A stretch of 64,000 nucleotides of DNA from Sabellastarte sp. h YS-2021 (taxonomy: Eukaryota; Annelida; Polychaeta; Sabellida; Sabellidae). Numbering within the stretch: position 1 is the stretch's first letter; each line of letters opens with the position of its first letter. Location of the stretch: positions 620,001 to 684,000 of the forward strand of contig OZ024928.1 in assembly GCA_964017235.1 (NCBI GenBank), written 5' to 3'. A model generated the notes under the pieces. That model saw only the letters and a program-made list of their open reading frames with translations, did not search any database and was not told the DNA's origin. Shown here piece after piece: positions 55,468 to 63,739 of this stretch. Position numbers and translations under genes: made by a program.

Positions 55468-55838
55468 GAATAACTACCGCTTGGTAGGCGGGTAAGTTAC
55501 TAGGGACTAAAGAACTTGAACTCATTTTTGGAATAGTGACAATGCCTTCTAAAGCCCGGGTAGACCTTGAAGTCTAAACCCTTAGGGCTATGGTCGAATA
55601 TCATCATCCGGTTATCCGGAATGGAACCGTCAGATTCGACCTTGCCCCCCCCCTCCCCCCTTTTTTAACAGACCTGCTCAGAGGTAGGGGAAGAGAGGGA
55701 TGAGTTCAGTCCCATAAATTAATCCTCCCAGAGGAAGTACGTGAGAGATTTTTTTTTTTTTTTTTTTTTTTACATTCCTTAATTATATGTGCAATATATA
55801 CAAATATGTACAAGTATTTACATATGTACATTTCTCCT

Positions 55839-58800
55839 CTAGGTGCCAGTCTGTTGGTGGATCTGCTGGGCAGCCACAACTGGTCCGAGATGGTAGAGCT
55901 CTGAGTCAGCCCAAGCCACATCCTTCAGATAAAATTGGGTGAAGGTATTATGAGATTTCCAGTGGCAGGCTGCTAAGATCTGCTCTAAGGAGACTCCAGA
56001 CTGGAAGGCCTTAGAAGCCGCAAAGGCCCTGACATCATGAGCTTTAACTTGATGTAGGGTGTGGGCCTGCTGATCAGAGAGCTCATAGCATAGGATCACA
56101 GTTTGTTTGATCCATGAGGAGATAGTGGCAGGGGAGATGTCTTTGTCAAAACCTTTCTTGAAGGAGACAAAGACTAACTCCTTGCTCTGTCTGAGGTCTG
56201 ACGTCCTGTCCAAGTAGTAGCGCAAAGCTCTGACTGGACACAAGGATCTGTCAGACTTGAGGGATTTATCTAGAGTAGGAGCCAGGGCTGGTATGACCAC
56301 TGGGGCTACACTCTCTGGACCCTCCTTGGCCAGCTGATTCTTGGAAAGAAAGCTGGGAGATGGAAACAGGGACACCTTAGACCAATCGGATTGGTGTCTG
56401 ATGTTCTTGTGCTGCCAAGCATGGATCTCACTCCTTCTTTTGCCAGAGCCTAGGGCTAAAAGGAAGACAGTTTTGAAGGTGAGGTGCTTCAGAGATGCCT
56501 CCCTAAGAGGTTCAAAAGGAGCCTTTGTCAGCTGGTGTAGCACCAGGGAAAGGTTCCAGGAGGGAATACCCCTCCGCCCTTTGGGTCTATCTCTGTGGAA
56601 ACTTTCCAAGAGACGAGTGAGATTATCATCTTTGCTGATATTGACTGTTGTAGGACCCAGTTTATCAGCAATGGCAGATCTGTATCCATCAATGGTGCTG
56701 GGCTGTAACTTCTTGTCCTCAAAGAGGTACATTAGGAAGTCAGCTACCGACTTTATAGGTGGTGCCCTGAAGTCCACCTGATTAGTGACGCACCACTTTG
56801 TAAAAATGGTCCACTTTGCCTCATAGACTGATCTGGTAGATCTTCTTTGAGGAGCCTCAATTCTTGCTGCCACTGCCTCAGAGAAGCCCTGTTCTTTGAT
56901 AGTTGTGGCTCTAGGAGCCAGGCATGGAGATTTAGATTGGTCAGATTTCTGTGAGGGATCTGATTGAAGGGCTGTGTTAGTAGACTGGGCAGGTTGGGAA
57001 GGCTGAGAGGGACCTGGCTGGACATGGTCACTAGGTCCCAGAACCAAGGCATGTTGGGCCACCCCGGGGCAATCAGAATGAGTCTCTTGCACGGGGAGTC
57101 CAATAGCTTCTCCACCACTTTGCCCAATATGGCGGTCGGTGGGAAGGCGTATGCATCCAGATCGTCCCATGGCAGGGTAAGTGCATCCACTGCTACAGCC
57201 AGGGAGTCCGGTACTGGAGAGACAAACTGAGGCAACTTGTGGTTGAATCTCGTGGCAATTAGATCTATTTGAGGCCAGTGCCACCTGTTGCATATTTGTT
57301 GAAAAACCTCCGGAAGGAGGGACCACTCTGTTTGGATGGTCTGACCCAGCCTGGATAGTTTGTCTGCTATCACATTTAGATGGCCTGGGATGTGCCGAGC
57401 TTTTAGAGTCACTTGTCGCTGGGAACACCAGGTCAAGATTCTCCACAGTAGGGCACACAGTGGGCCCGACCTCATGCCTCCTTCCTTGTTTATGTAAGCT
57501 ACCACTGTAGTATTGTCGGTTGCCACTAGAACTATTTTGTCTACACAGAGGTCTTGGAACTCTTTGAGGGCTAGTAACACTGCTTTGAGTTCCAGATAGT
57601 TTATGTGCAGCTTGCTTTCCGGCACTGACCAGGACCCTCTTGCAGTGAACTCGTTTAAGTGAGCGCCCCACCCTTCTTTTGATGCGTCTGTAAATATCTG
57701 CAGAGCATGCCTTACTGGGTGTAATGGTTGACCTTGAAGCACATTGTCTTCGTCTAGCCACCATTGTAAGTGAGGGTGCAGGGTTCTCGGGAGGGGGATA
57801 ATCTTCTCTAGAGATTCTGGTACCCTCCAATTGTTTTTGAGATGCCACTGTAGGGGTCTCATGTGCAGTCGGCCGAGGTGAACTTGTTTCTCTGTGGCTG
57901 TTAGGAGGCCTATCAGGGACATGAACTGTCGGACCAGACAGGCCGGTAATAACAGAAGTACTTGTATCTTGTCCTGAAGGCTTTGCCACCGGTCCGGGGT
58001 CGGTCTGACCCGGCCGGACCTGAGATCGAACTGGTAACCGACAAAGTCGAAGACCTGCTTGGGTTCCAGCTCTGATTTTTCTAAATTCACCAACCAACCG
58101 AGGTCCTGGCACATCTTGACCAGGATTTGGGTGTGATGGAGACAAGTTTCTTGGGATCTGGCTCTCACCAACCAGTCGTCTAGGTACTGGTGGATTCTTA
58201 TACCCTTGTTTATAGCCATCAGTTTCACCTCCTTTGCCAAAACAGTGAACTCCATGGGCGCTGTGGACAGACCAAAGGGCAACGCCTTGAATTGGTAAGT
58301 CCGGCCTTGGACATGAAATCTTAGGTATTTCCTGGATTGTTCCTGTATTGGAATGTGGAAGTAGGCATCCTTGAAGTCTACTGAGGTGACCCACTCCCCT
58401 TGTTGGAGAGATGTTCTGATGGTTTCCGGTGTCTCCATTTTGAATTTCTCCACCTTGAGGAAAAGGTTTAGTTGGCTCAGATCCAGTATTGGCCTCCATT
58501 TGTTGTTGGGTTTTGGAACTAGAAAGAGTCGATTGAAAAACCCCAGAGATGTTTGATTGTGGACCAATTCTACTGCATTTTTGTCCATAAGCTGATGTAA
58601 TGCCTCCAACAGGTAGCTGTTCCTGTGGGGATTGACATAACGGCTTATGACAGTGGGAGACCTTGTAAGATTTGGCCGGATCCGAAAGGGAAGGGTGTAA
58701 CCTTCTCTCAGGATTTGAACTATTTTCGGACCGGCCCCTAGATCCAGCCAAGTTTGCCAAAAGTTTTGAAGTCTGGCCCCTACAGGCAGATTTGAGGCAA

Positions 58801-59045
58801 CATTTTTGACACTTGTTACAGGTTGAACATAAGACAATGGAATGACACAAGAAGCACTTTTCACAGATTTTAATGTACATTCTTTCTGATAACAGACTGC
58901 TGCCCCGGGACTTATTTCTTTCCTTTGTGAAAGCCCGGGCGCAGTATGAACATTTGCAACAACAATAGGTTTTACACTTAAAGAATTGTCTATTGTCTGT
59001 GAGGAGCTTCCGGCCAGCAGCCTTGCCTGTACAAGTGTTATACAA
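55839..59045 (-). CDS. DIRS tyrosine recombinase (copy A)
   Basis: The maximal frame is 1068 residues, but only the last 350 or so (from KEQGFSEAVAAR, 56897 downwards) form the recombinase. It has an N-terminal core-binding part (TRSVYEAKWTIFTKWC ... KKLQPSTIDGYRSAIA), then catalytic Arg in SGKRRSEIHAW (about residue 870), His and Arg in KAHDVRAF (about 1003 and 1006), Trp in CHWKSHNTF and nucleophile Tyr in FTQFYLK (about 1039). It should integrate the circular cDNA without duplicating the target. The upstream 700 residues overlap RT/RNase H/MT in another frame and lie in the same frame as gag, just after the gag stop. The real start is unknown; internal initiation, splicing or frameshifting is possible. 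Residues all intact. Confidence 0.88.
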   Translation of the reverse strand: MYNTCTGKAAGRKLLTDNRQFFKCKTYCCCKCSYCARAFTKERNKSRGSSLLSERMYIKICEKCFLCHSIVLCSTCNKCQKCCLKSACRGQTSKLLANLAGSRGRSENSSNPERRLHPSLSDPAKSYKVSHCHKPLCQSPQEQLPVGGITSAYGQKCSRIGPQSNISGVFQSTLSSSKTQQQMEANTGSEPTKPFPQGGEIQNGDTGNHQNISPTRGVGHLSRLQGCLLPHSNTGTIQEIPKISCPRPDLPIQGVALWSVHSAHGVHCFGKGGETDGYKQGYKNPPVPRRLVGESQIPRNLSPSHPNPGQDVPGPRLVGEFRKIRAGTQAGLRLCRLPVRSQVRPGQTDPGPVAKPSGQDTSTSVITGLSGPTVHVPDRPPNSHRETSSPRPTAHETPTVASQKQLEGTRISREDYPPPENPAPSLTMVARRRQCASRSTITPSKACSADIYRRIKRRVGRSLKRVHCKRVLVSAGKQAAHKLSGTQSSVTSPQRVPRPLCRQNSSSGNRQYYSGSLHKQGRRHEVGPTVCPTVENLDLVFPATSDSKSSAHPRPSKCDSRQTIQAGSDHPNRVVPPSGGFSTNMQQVALASNRSNCHEIQPQVASVCLSSTGLPGCSSGCTYPAMGRSGCIRLPTDRHIGQSGGEAIGLPVQETHSDCPGVAQHALVLGPSDHVQPGPSQPSQPAQSTNTALQSDPSQKSDQSKSPCLAPRATTIKEQGFSEAVAARIEAPQRRSTRSVYEAKWTIFTKWCVTNQVDFRAPPIKSVADFLMYLFEDKKLQPSTIDGYRSAIADKLGPTTVNISKDDNLTRLLESFHRDRPKGRRGIPSWNLSLVLHQLTKAPFEPLREASLKHLTFKTVFLLALGSGKRRSEIHAWQHKNIRHQSDWSKVSLFPSPSFLSKNQLAKEGPESVAPVVIPALAPTLDKSLKSDRSLCPVRALRYYLDRTSDLRQSKELVFVSFKKGFDKDISPATISSWIKQTVILCYELSDQQAHTLHQVKAHDVRAFAASKAFQSGVSLEQILAACHWKSHNTFTQFYLKDVAWADSELYHLGPVVAAQQIHQQTGT

Positions 59046-59197
59046 TGACTGTCATTTATAAGCCTGCTGGCCCTTGGCTGGTCGGGTGGAGTACTGGTAC
59101 TTGCCCTTCCCTCTACGGTGTTGGCCATGAGAAGAGATATTCTTCCAAGCCGGCCTATCCTGTCTTGAACTATCCGGCTTCTTGTCATGTTTCTCAT
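56753..59197 (-). CDS. DIRS RT / RNase H / methyltransferase-like polyprotein (copy A)
   Basis: 814 residues. RT spans about 195-420, with block A Asp274 in SVDFKDAYFHIP, PFGLSTAPMEF and the active site YLDD (338-341). RNase H is about 500-620 with Asp504 (IFTDAS), Glu536 (YLELKA), Asp561 (ATDNTT) and Asp612 (NVIADKLSR), a complete DEDD set. The DIRS-typical dam-methyltransferase-like domain follows (about 630-760; IDLIATRFNHK, APGWPNMPWFWDL). Its activity is not established for the family. The N-terminal 190 residues include a basic region and overlap gag by about 146 nt. It would copy the element RNA into DNA and remove the RNA strand. The first Met at 59197 may not be the true start if translation begins by frameshift from gag. 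Confidence 0.9.
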   Translation of the reverse strand: MRNMTRSRIVQDRIGRLGRISLLMANTVEGRASTSTPPDQPRASRLINDSHCITLVQARLLAGSSSQTIDNSLSVKPIVVANVHTAPGLSQRKEISPGAAVCYQKECTLKSVKSASCVIPLSYVQPVTSVKNVASNLPVGARLQNFWQTWLDLGAGPKIVQILREGYTLPFRIRPNLTRSPTVISRYVNPHRNSYLLEALHQLMDKNAVELVHNQTSLGFFNRLFLVPKPNNKWRPILDLSQLNLFLKVEKFKMETPETIRTSLQQGEWVTSVDFKDAYFHIPIQEQSRKYLRFHVQGRTYQFKALPFGLSTAPMEFTVLAKEVKLMAINKGIRIHQYLDDWLVRARSQETCLHHTQILVKMCQDLGWLVNLEKSELEPKQVFDFVGYQFDLRSGRVRPTPDRWQSLQDKIQVLLLLPACLVRQFMSLIGLLTATEKQVHLGRLHMRPLQWHLKNNWRVPESLEKIIPLPRTLHPHLQWWLDEDNVLQGQPLHPVRHALQIFTDASKEGWGAHLNEFTARGSWSVPESKLHINYLELKAVLLALKEFQDLCVDKIVLVATDNTTVVAYINKEGGMRSGPLCALLWRILTWCSQRQVTLKARHIPGHLNVIADKLSRLGQTIQTEWSLLPEVFQQICNRWHWPQIDLIATRFNHKLPQFVSPVPDSLAVAVDALTLPWDDLDAYAFPPTAILGKVVEKLLDSPCKRLILIAPGWPNMPWFWDLVTMSSQVPLSLPNLPSLLTQPFNQIPHRNLTNLNLHAWLLEPQLSKNRASLRQWQQELRLLKEDLPDQSMRQSGPFLQSGASLIRWTSGHHL

Positions 59198-61073
59198 AAG
59201 GGTGGTATCGCCCTTTCTTGTAAACTGAGCCGGAACGATTTCTGTCTAGGGCTGCTATGTCCTCTTCCGCCTGTTTGACAATCTTATCAGGGAAGAGGGT
59301 GTCCAGATCCAGAGGGGCTGCCCTGAGTGCATTTAAAGTGTCAGCCTTAACTCCGGCTTTCAGGTATGACAGGTAGGAGTCTCTTCTCATTAAAGTCGTG
59401 TTTGCTACATTGACAAAAACAAAGTCGGTCAAGTGTTCCATTGCCCGAGCCATAGCATGGCACACACTAGCGTTGAAATCTAGCAGAAACTGCAGCTCGT
59501 CAGTGGCTGTTGAAACTTTACTGGCCGACTTGCCCTTTGACTCTGTCCGGATGGTCTTGAGATGGGACTGCATGCTTTGCTGGACCTTGAGAAGGCAGCG
59601 ATTAAATCCGGCAGCCTGATTACATATTACAGAGGACTCTCTGGCCGACCTTTCCCATTTCCTGAGGTTCTCTTGAGATATGGGCCTAGACAAAGGTGGG
59701 TTAGAGGCGATGCCGGCTTGTCGGGCTATTCTCAGGTAGGTACTGTTTAGCCTGGAGGAACCCGTATTCCAGGACTTGAGAGAGTCAGAACTGTCTGTTT
59801 TAACTTCGGAATGTAAGCTGTACCATTTTGACTGCGACTTGGCCGTCCGGACAAACTGGTCCCTTTGTAGCGTGCCTGCCTCAGTGGTACGTGAGGGATA
59901 ACCTTGTGTTAAGGTGAGATTAAGCTTGCTCAGTTTGCTACACAACCACTCGTCGGTGGGTAAGGCGACGGAAACTTTCCCTGGTGTCTGCATTTTTGGC
60001 CCAGCAAAAGGGTTGTCGTCTGATGACTTAGTGCCAGAGTCCATGTCGGGGATGTGGTTCCATCCCATATAGGACCGGATGCCCCTCATGGTCTCCCTGT
60101 AGGACTGTTCCTCTGAGAGGGATTGATCCGGGTCGGTGAGGGAAACATCTTGTTCATCAGAGAGCTCGCCCTCTTCTGGGAAAAGATCTACTGGAGGACG
60201 GTCGGAGGTGATGCTATCCACATCCGAGTCACTTGAAGAAGTGTCCTTCCTGGTAACATCCAAAGTACTGGGCACATGCTTCTTAACAGTAGGTCGGTCG
60301 GACACACTAGAAATTCCTGGTGGTTGAAAAGGCGGGGATACATCTGATCCGGCCTGTGAAGCAGTAGCTGAGCTAGCAGGGTCGGTAGCCGGTAGAGTAG
60401 AGGTGGGAGGTCGGTGAACAGGCTGGTCGGTTGGTTTTAGAAAAGGTTCAGTGCTGACACAAGCAGGGGGGGCATGAGTAGGTGCCACCTTGACCGTCGT
60501 AAACACAGGTTCTTGAGGTCGGTCTAAAGATTTGGAGAGGAGGAGAGCCTCCAACCGGTTAAACCGGTCCGACCACTTCTGCTCCATTACTTCTAACTTC
60601 TGGTCGGTACTAGAGGTAGAAGAGGTTCGGTGAGATGAAGATTTGACCGACTCGTCAGCTTTAACCGACTTTTCACTGGAAGCCTTCTTGTCCTCCTTCT
60701 TCTTTTTCTTATCCACCGGCTGATCACTCAAACCAGGCGACCTAGAGGTGCTCTGGCCATCCACAACCCCCATTACCGTCACTAAGGACGGGTCCACAAG
60801 GGTGGGACTGAGAGTGGAGTCTGTAGACGATTTCTTAGCTGGGGTAGAAGACTTGGATTCCCTCTTCTCCTTCTTAATTTGATAAGACGGGGTAGATAAA
60901 TGAACTAACTGTTCTGGTGTAAGGGCATTACAATGAAGGCAATCCGCCCCTTCCTTCTCTACACAAGGGTCCTTGCCCTTCTTCTTGTCACGACAGCGTG
61001 CACAAAAGGTATGAGTATCATAACCCGCCATCATGTGGCCACAACTACCCCGTCGCTGACTGGGAGAAGACAT
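59052..61073 (-). CDS. DIRS gag-like protein (copy A)
   Basis: 673 residues. The N-terminus has a putative zinc-binding cluster: Cys11, His13, His21, Cys24, Cys27, Cys37, Cys45 and Cys48, with GKDPC. It is conserved in B and D and partly in C. A Lys/Ser-rich segment with poly-Lys (KKKKEDKK) and a long Pro/Ser/Thr linker follow. An acidic stretch then leads into the block SYRETMRGIRSYMGWNHIPD, which is the best-conserved part among the copies. Next come NLRKWERSARESSVICNQAAG and LTDFVFVNVANTTLMRRDSY. The end is basic (RRGKGKYQYSTRPAKGQQAYK), suiting RNA binding. It presumably packages the element RNA. The start at 61073 is supported by the MSSP start shared with B and D and lies 115 bp inside the right ITR. 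Confidence 0.87.
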   Translation of the reverse strand: MSSPSQRRGSCGHMMAGYDTHTFCARCRDKKKGKDPCVEKEGADCLHCNALTPEQLVHLSTPSYQIKKEKRESKSSTPAKKSSTDSTLSPTLVDPSLVTVMGVVDGQSTSRSPGLSDQPVDKKKKKEDKKASSEKSVKADESVKSSSHRTSSTSSTDQKLEVMEQKWSDRFNRLEALLLSKSLDRPQEPVFTTVKVAPTHAPPACVSTEPFLKPTDQPVHRPPTSTLPATDPASSATASQAGSDVSPPFQPPGISSVSDRPTVKKHVPSTLDVTRKDTSSSDSDVDSITSDRPPVDLFPEEGELSDEQDVSLTDPDQSLSEEQSYRETMRGIRSYMGWNHIPDMDSGTKSSDDNPFAGPKMQTPGKVSVALPTDEWLCSKLSKLNLTLTQGYPSRTTEAGTLQRDQFVRTAKSQSKWYSLHSEVKTDSSDSLKSWNTGSSRLNSTYLRIARQAGIASNPPLSRPISQENLRKWERSARESSVICNQAAGFNRCLLKVQQSMQSHLKTIRTESKGKSASKVSTATDELQFLLDFNASVCHAMARAMEHLTDFVFVNVANTTLMRRDSYLSYLKAGVKADTLNALRAAPLDLDTLFPDKIVKQAEEDIAALDRNRSGSVYKKGRYHPYEKHDKKPDSSRQDRPAWKNISSHGQHRRGKGKYQYSTRPAKGQQAYK

Positions 61074-61189
61074 AGTGAGCTATAAGTCTTCTAGAAATCG
61101 TTAGTACAAAAATAAAAGCAATTAACGTAAAGTTCTCACATAAAACTTGAAAATATATAATCTCAGAAAAAACCGTGTCACAAGTACAT

Positions 61190-61387
61190 GCGCCAAACGA
61201 AAAAGATGCTATGACGTCACTCTGTCTAGACAGGAAGGAAGTACGACACGCCATCTGGCGAGTGCACAGTACTGGGCCGGCCTGGCCGGTGGAGACACAG
61301 GACGTCTTTTTCTGACGTTTGGCGGGCCGGTCCGCGCCGACCGGATAATCAATTGTCCATTGGATAGGATGTATTAACGCAATAAAA
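61190..61387. repeat. Right ITR of DIRS copy A
   Basis: gcgccaaacgaaaaagatgc ... gtctagacaggaaggaagta ... gacgtttggcgggccggtcc ... aacgcaataaaa, inverse of the left ITR. As the 5' end of the transcribed strand it is the likely promoter region; the TGACGTCA at 61212-61219 is the most conspicuous element. Confidence 0.92.
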
Positions 61388-61890
61388 TTCAAAGTAGCTA
61401 TTACTCAGTTAGCTATGGACTTACAGCTCTGAAAATTTACCACAACACAGTACATCAAAAAGTAGGTGAACAACATATTTGACAAAAATCCTGTATATTC
61501 AATAGTTTTTTAGTTATAAGTGACTTGCTGAATGGTCAAATGTTAAAATTAGTGTAGCTATTACTCAGCTAGCTATGGTGCTACACCTTGGAAACCCCAC
61601 CATGATATAGTACATGAAGGAGTTGTTCAACAACATATTTGAGACCAATATTGTAAGTAACAGTTACAAAGATAAAAGCAACTTACTCATTTTGGTCATT
61701 GTTAAAAACAAAACATAGCTATTACTCACTTAGCTATCAAGATAGACCCCTAAAAATGGTACCATCTTGTAGGCATGGAGAAAGTAGCTGAACAACGTAT
61801 TTTACAGAAATGCTCTAAATGCAGTCGTTTTGGAGCACTTTACTCAAAGTAGCTACCATTGCTATTACTCACTTAGCTATGGACCTAGGT
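61388..61890. repeat. 140-bp minisatellite, right of element A
   Basis: Continues the array of 54625-55097: gtagctattactcagttagc, acagctctgaaaatttacca, aagtaggtgaacaacatatt, then three more decayed units. It confirms that A split one array. Confidence 0.88.
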
Positions 61891-61969
61891 CTGAAAAACA
61901 AATGAAAAGACATAAGCAATAAGGTCATAAAACATTGAAAAGGCCAAGGAGAAACAACCAGTGTGATGT

Positions 61970-62062
61970 ACAGCCCTTTTTAAAAACGTGACACACACAC
62001 TCACGCACCCCCGCACACGCACGGAATGCGTTTTATAATCTCCCGCCGAGCGGGAGATAATA
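61970..62062. repeat. Repeat end with acgcac run and ATAATCTCCC hairpin
   Basis: cacgcacccccgcacacgca is followed by a strong hairpin (ataatctcccg / cgggagataat, loop of about 5 nt) at 62033-62062. It corresponds to 15480-15533. Confidence 0.6.
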
Positions 62063-63215
62063 CAGCAAATCGAGTTTCTGGTGGATCCAGTTCACCCCAA
62101 TAAGAGTTCACCACACAACAAAATGCATACCTCTAGCGGTAATTGTCCACTTGAAGTTGAAACACAAACTGTAGCAGTCCACAGGCTACTGTAACATAGC
62201 ATCTTTAAGACACAATTAACTTTCCTTATAGCAAGCAAAATCTGTGGCTGTGGTCAGGTGAGACTGTTCCATTATTGTATTATTGAATGAACTTTTAAGA
62301 GCTTCTCAGTTGGCTGTTATTATTATTATAATTGTTAAATAATGTTTGTTACGGTCATGGGGCAAATACGGCAGCAGTTATCTACCGCTTTTCAGTTGCA
62401 ACAGGAAAAAGAAAATGTTTAACTTAACAAATTTATTTAACAATTAAAATAATGATTACAGTCAACTGGTATGCTCTCAATAGTACACACAATGTTACAA
62501 TAATGAAACCTGTCTGACCTGACCACTGTGACAGTTATATTTATCCACTGTATCCAGCAATCTGTTCTGTGATCTATCCTGTGATCTGCCCAATGTTCAC
62601 TAACACACAGATATCTGTATCCTGTGATCTGTTCAATGTTCGATAACACAAGATGTCCTTATCTTGTTATCCTTTTGATATCCAATCACACAAAATGTCT
62701 GTATAGAGATATTCAGAGAGTTTGCACAACTGTACTGTCTGCACTAAGATATGGACAATGTTCAAAATTCAGTAAATCCACTCTTTGGTAGAATCATACA
62801 CTCTATATAATAAGTAATATCGAAAGTATAGCAAATCTACCCAGACACTGTAGAAAGTTCACTCCAGCAAAAGTTCACAACAACACAAGCAGTTTATACC
62901 CACTTGAATGTTAATTCTAAGACACAATAGCCTTCCTTATAGCAAGCGAATACGAAGTTCACTTGTTGTCAGATATATAGTCCTTATATATACTTATAGA
63001 AATTCTAGAATCTTACAGAACATAACAGCTGTCACCATAGGCAGTGAGGAAGTTCTAGAACCTACAGGTAGCTTATCTATTAATAGATCAGTATAGTAAC
63101 TACTGAGATTATAGAAGGGATTTCCGAAAGTCTATAAATAGATCAATAAGCATCAGTTACACAAAAATCAATAACTCCCTTACTTTCAATGTTAATACAT
63201 ACATACAAACCTTAG
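62063..63215. other. AT-rich DNA with short repeated phrases
   Basis: ctgtgatctg, caatgttc and cacagatatctgtat recur between 62520 and 62700, and ccttcctatagcaagc occurs near 62230 and 62935 with aagttcac-type text. No gene is supported. Confidence 0.5.
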
Positions 63216-63216
63216 A

Positions 63217-63445
63217 TTAAACAATGCACACACAGTGCCTGTTGCTACTTGAAGGCAACAGGCAACTGTTACCACACTTGCCCCGTGGACCGTAAAACTG
63301 ACCTGCATCACCACCACCAACAGAAGGCTGTAAGGATGCCGTGTACACAGCCAGTAGTAACACTGAGGTCAGACCACACAGCTGCAAGTCTCCAATAACT
63401 GGAGCTTCACTACTTTCCTCTTCAGTGTGACCCTCACATTCCTCA
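63217..63445 (-). CDS. Possible terminal exon of an unknown gene
   Basis: On the minus strand a pyrimidine-rich tract ending in AG (63446-63447) precedes an open frame of about 75 codons that ends in TAA at 63217. The peptide begins EECEGHTEEESSEAP and has a hydrophobic stretch (LTSVLLLAVYTASL) and a Cys-containing end (GKCGNSCLLPSSSNRHCVCIV). No family is recognised. The codons near the end fold into a short hairpin (gcctgttgcc ... gcaacaggc). It may be a chance frame. Confidence 0.25.
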
Positions 63446-63611
63446 CTAAAAAAACAAAAAAAAAATCTAATGTGCCAAAACAATGTAGCAAGCTGTAAGA
63501 ACTCTTGGTTATTTGGCAAAGATGTAGGCAAGGTGATCAAATATCTCTTTATTTGTTCATACTTTGTGCTGATATATTAAAACTATTGATACTAAACAAT
63601 GCAAATTGAAA

Positions 63612-63685
63612 GGAAACTAGAGGATCGCTTGCAAAAAAAAAGATAATGTTTTTGCATAGCAAAAACAAAGCGTCCCAAAAAGGAT
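63612..63685. repeat. Head module of satellite-bearing repeat, second copy
   Basis: Matches 53991-54058 (ctagaggatcgc, gtttttgcatagcaaaaac, aaagcgtcccaaaa). It leads, after about 60 bp, into the 132-bp minisatellite. Confidence 0.65.
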
Positions 63686-63739
63686 ATAAAGGTGAGTGCT
63701 AAAGTATTAAGAAAATGCTTTGTTTCTAGCCTTATACTG

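Larger units (their letters stand above)
55098..61387 (-). mobile_element. Intact-looking DIRS retrotransposon copy A
   Basis: About 6.3 kb. Ends: ttgcaaatttaataag ... on the left and ... cgcaataaaa on the right, with about 200-bp inverted terminal repeats. The ICR at 55371-55467 is the fused complement of the two ends. Gag (59052-61073), RT/RNase H/MT (56753-59197) and YR (55839-59045) are all uninterrupted. It inserted in the 140-bp minisatellite. The neighbouring unit reads gttgaaattcaagtagcc, and the flanks of A (gttgaaattaagaaat and ttcaaagtagc) close up to nearly this sequence. There is no target duplication, as expected for a YR integrase. It may be a source element. Confidence 0.93.

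Noticed and set aside
55749-55771. Poly(A) tail of a processed pseudogene
   Set aside because: The homopolymer lies within the normal 3' region of DIRS copy A, and B has a comparable tract at the same place.
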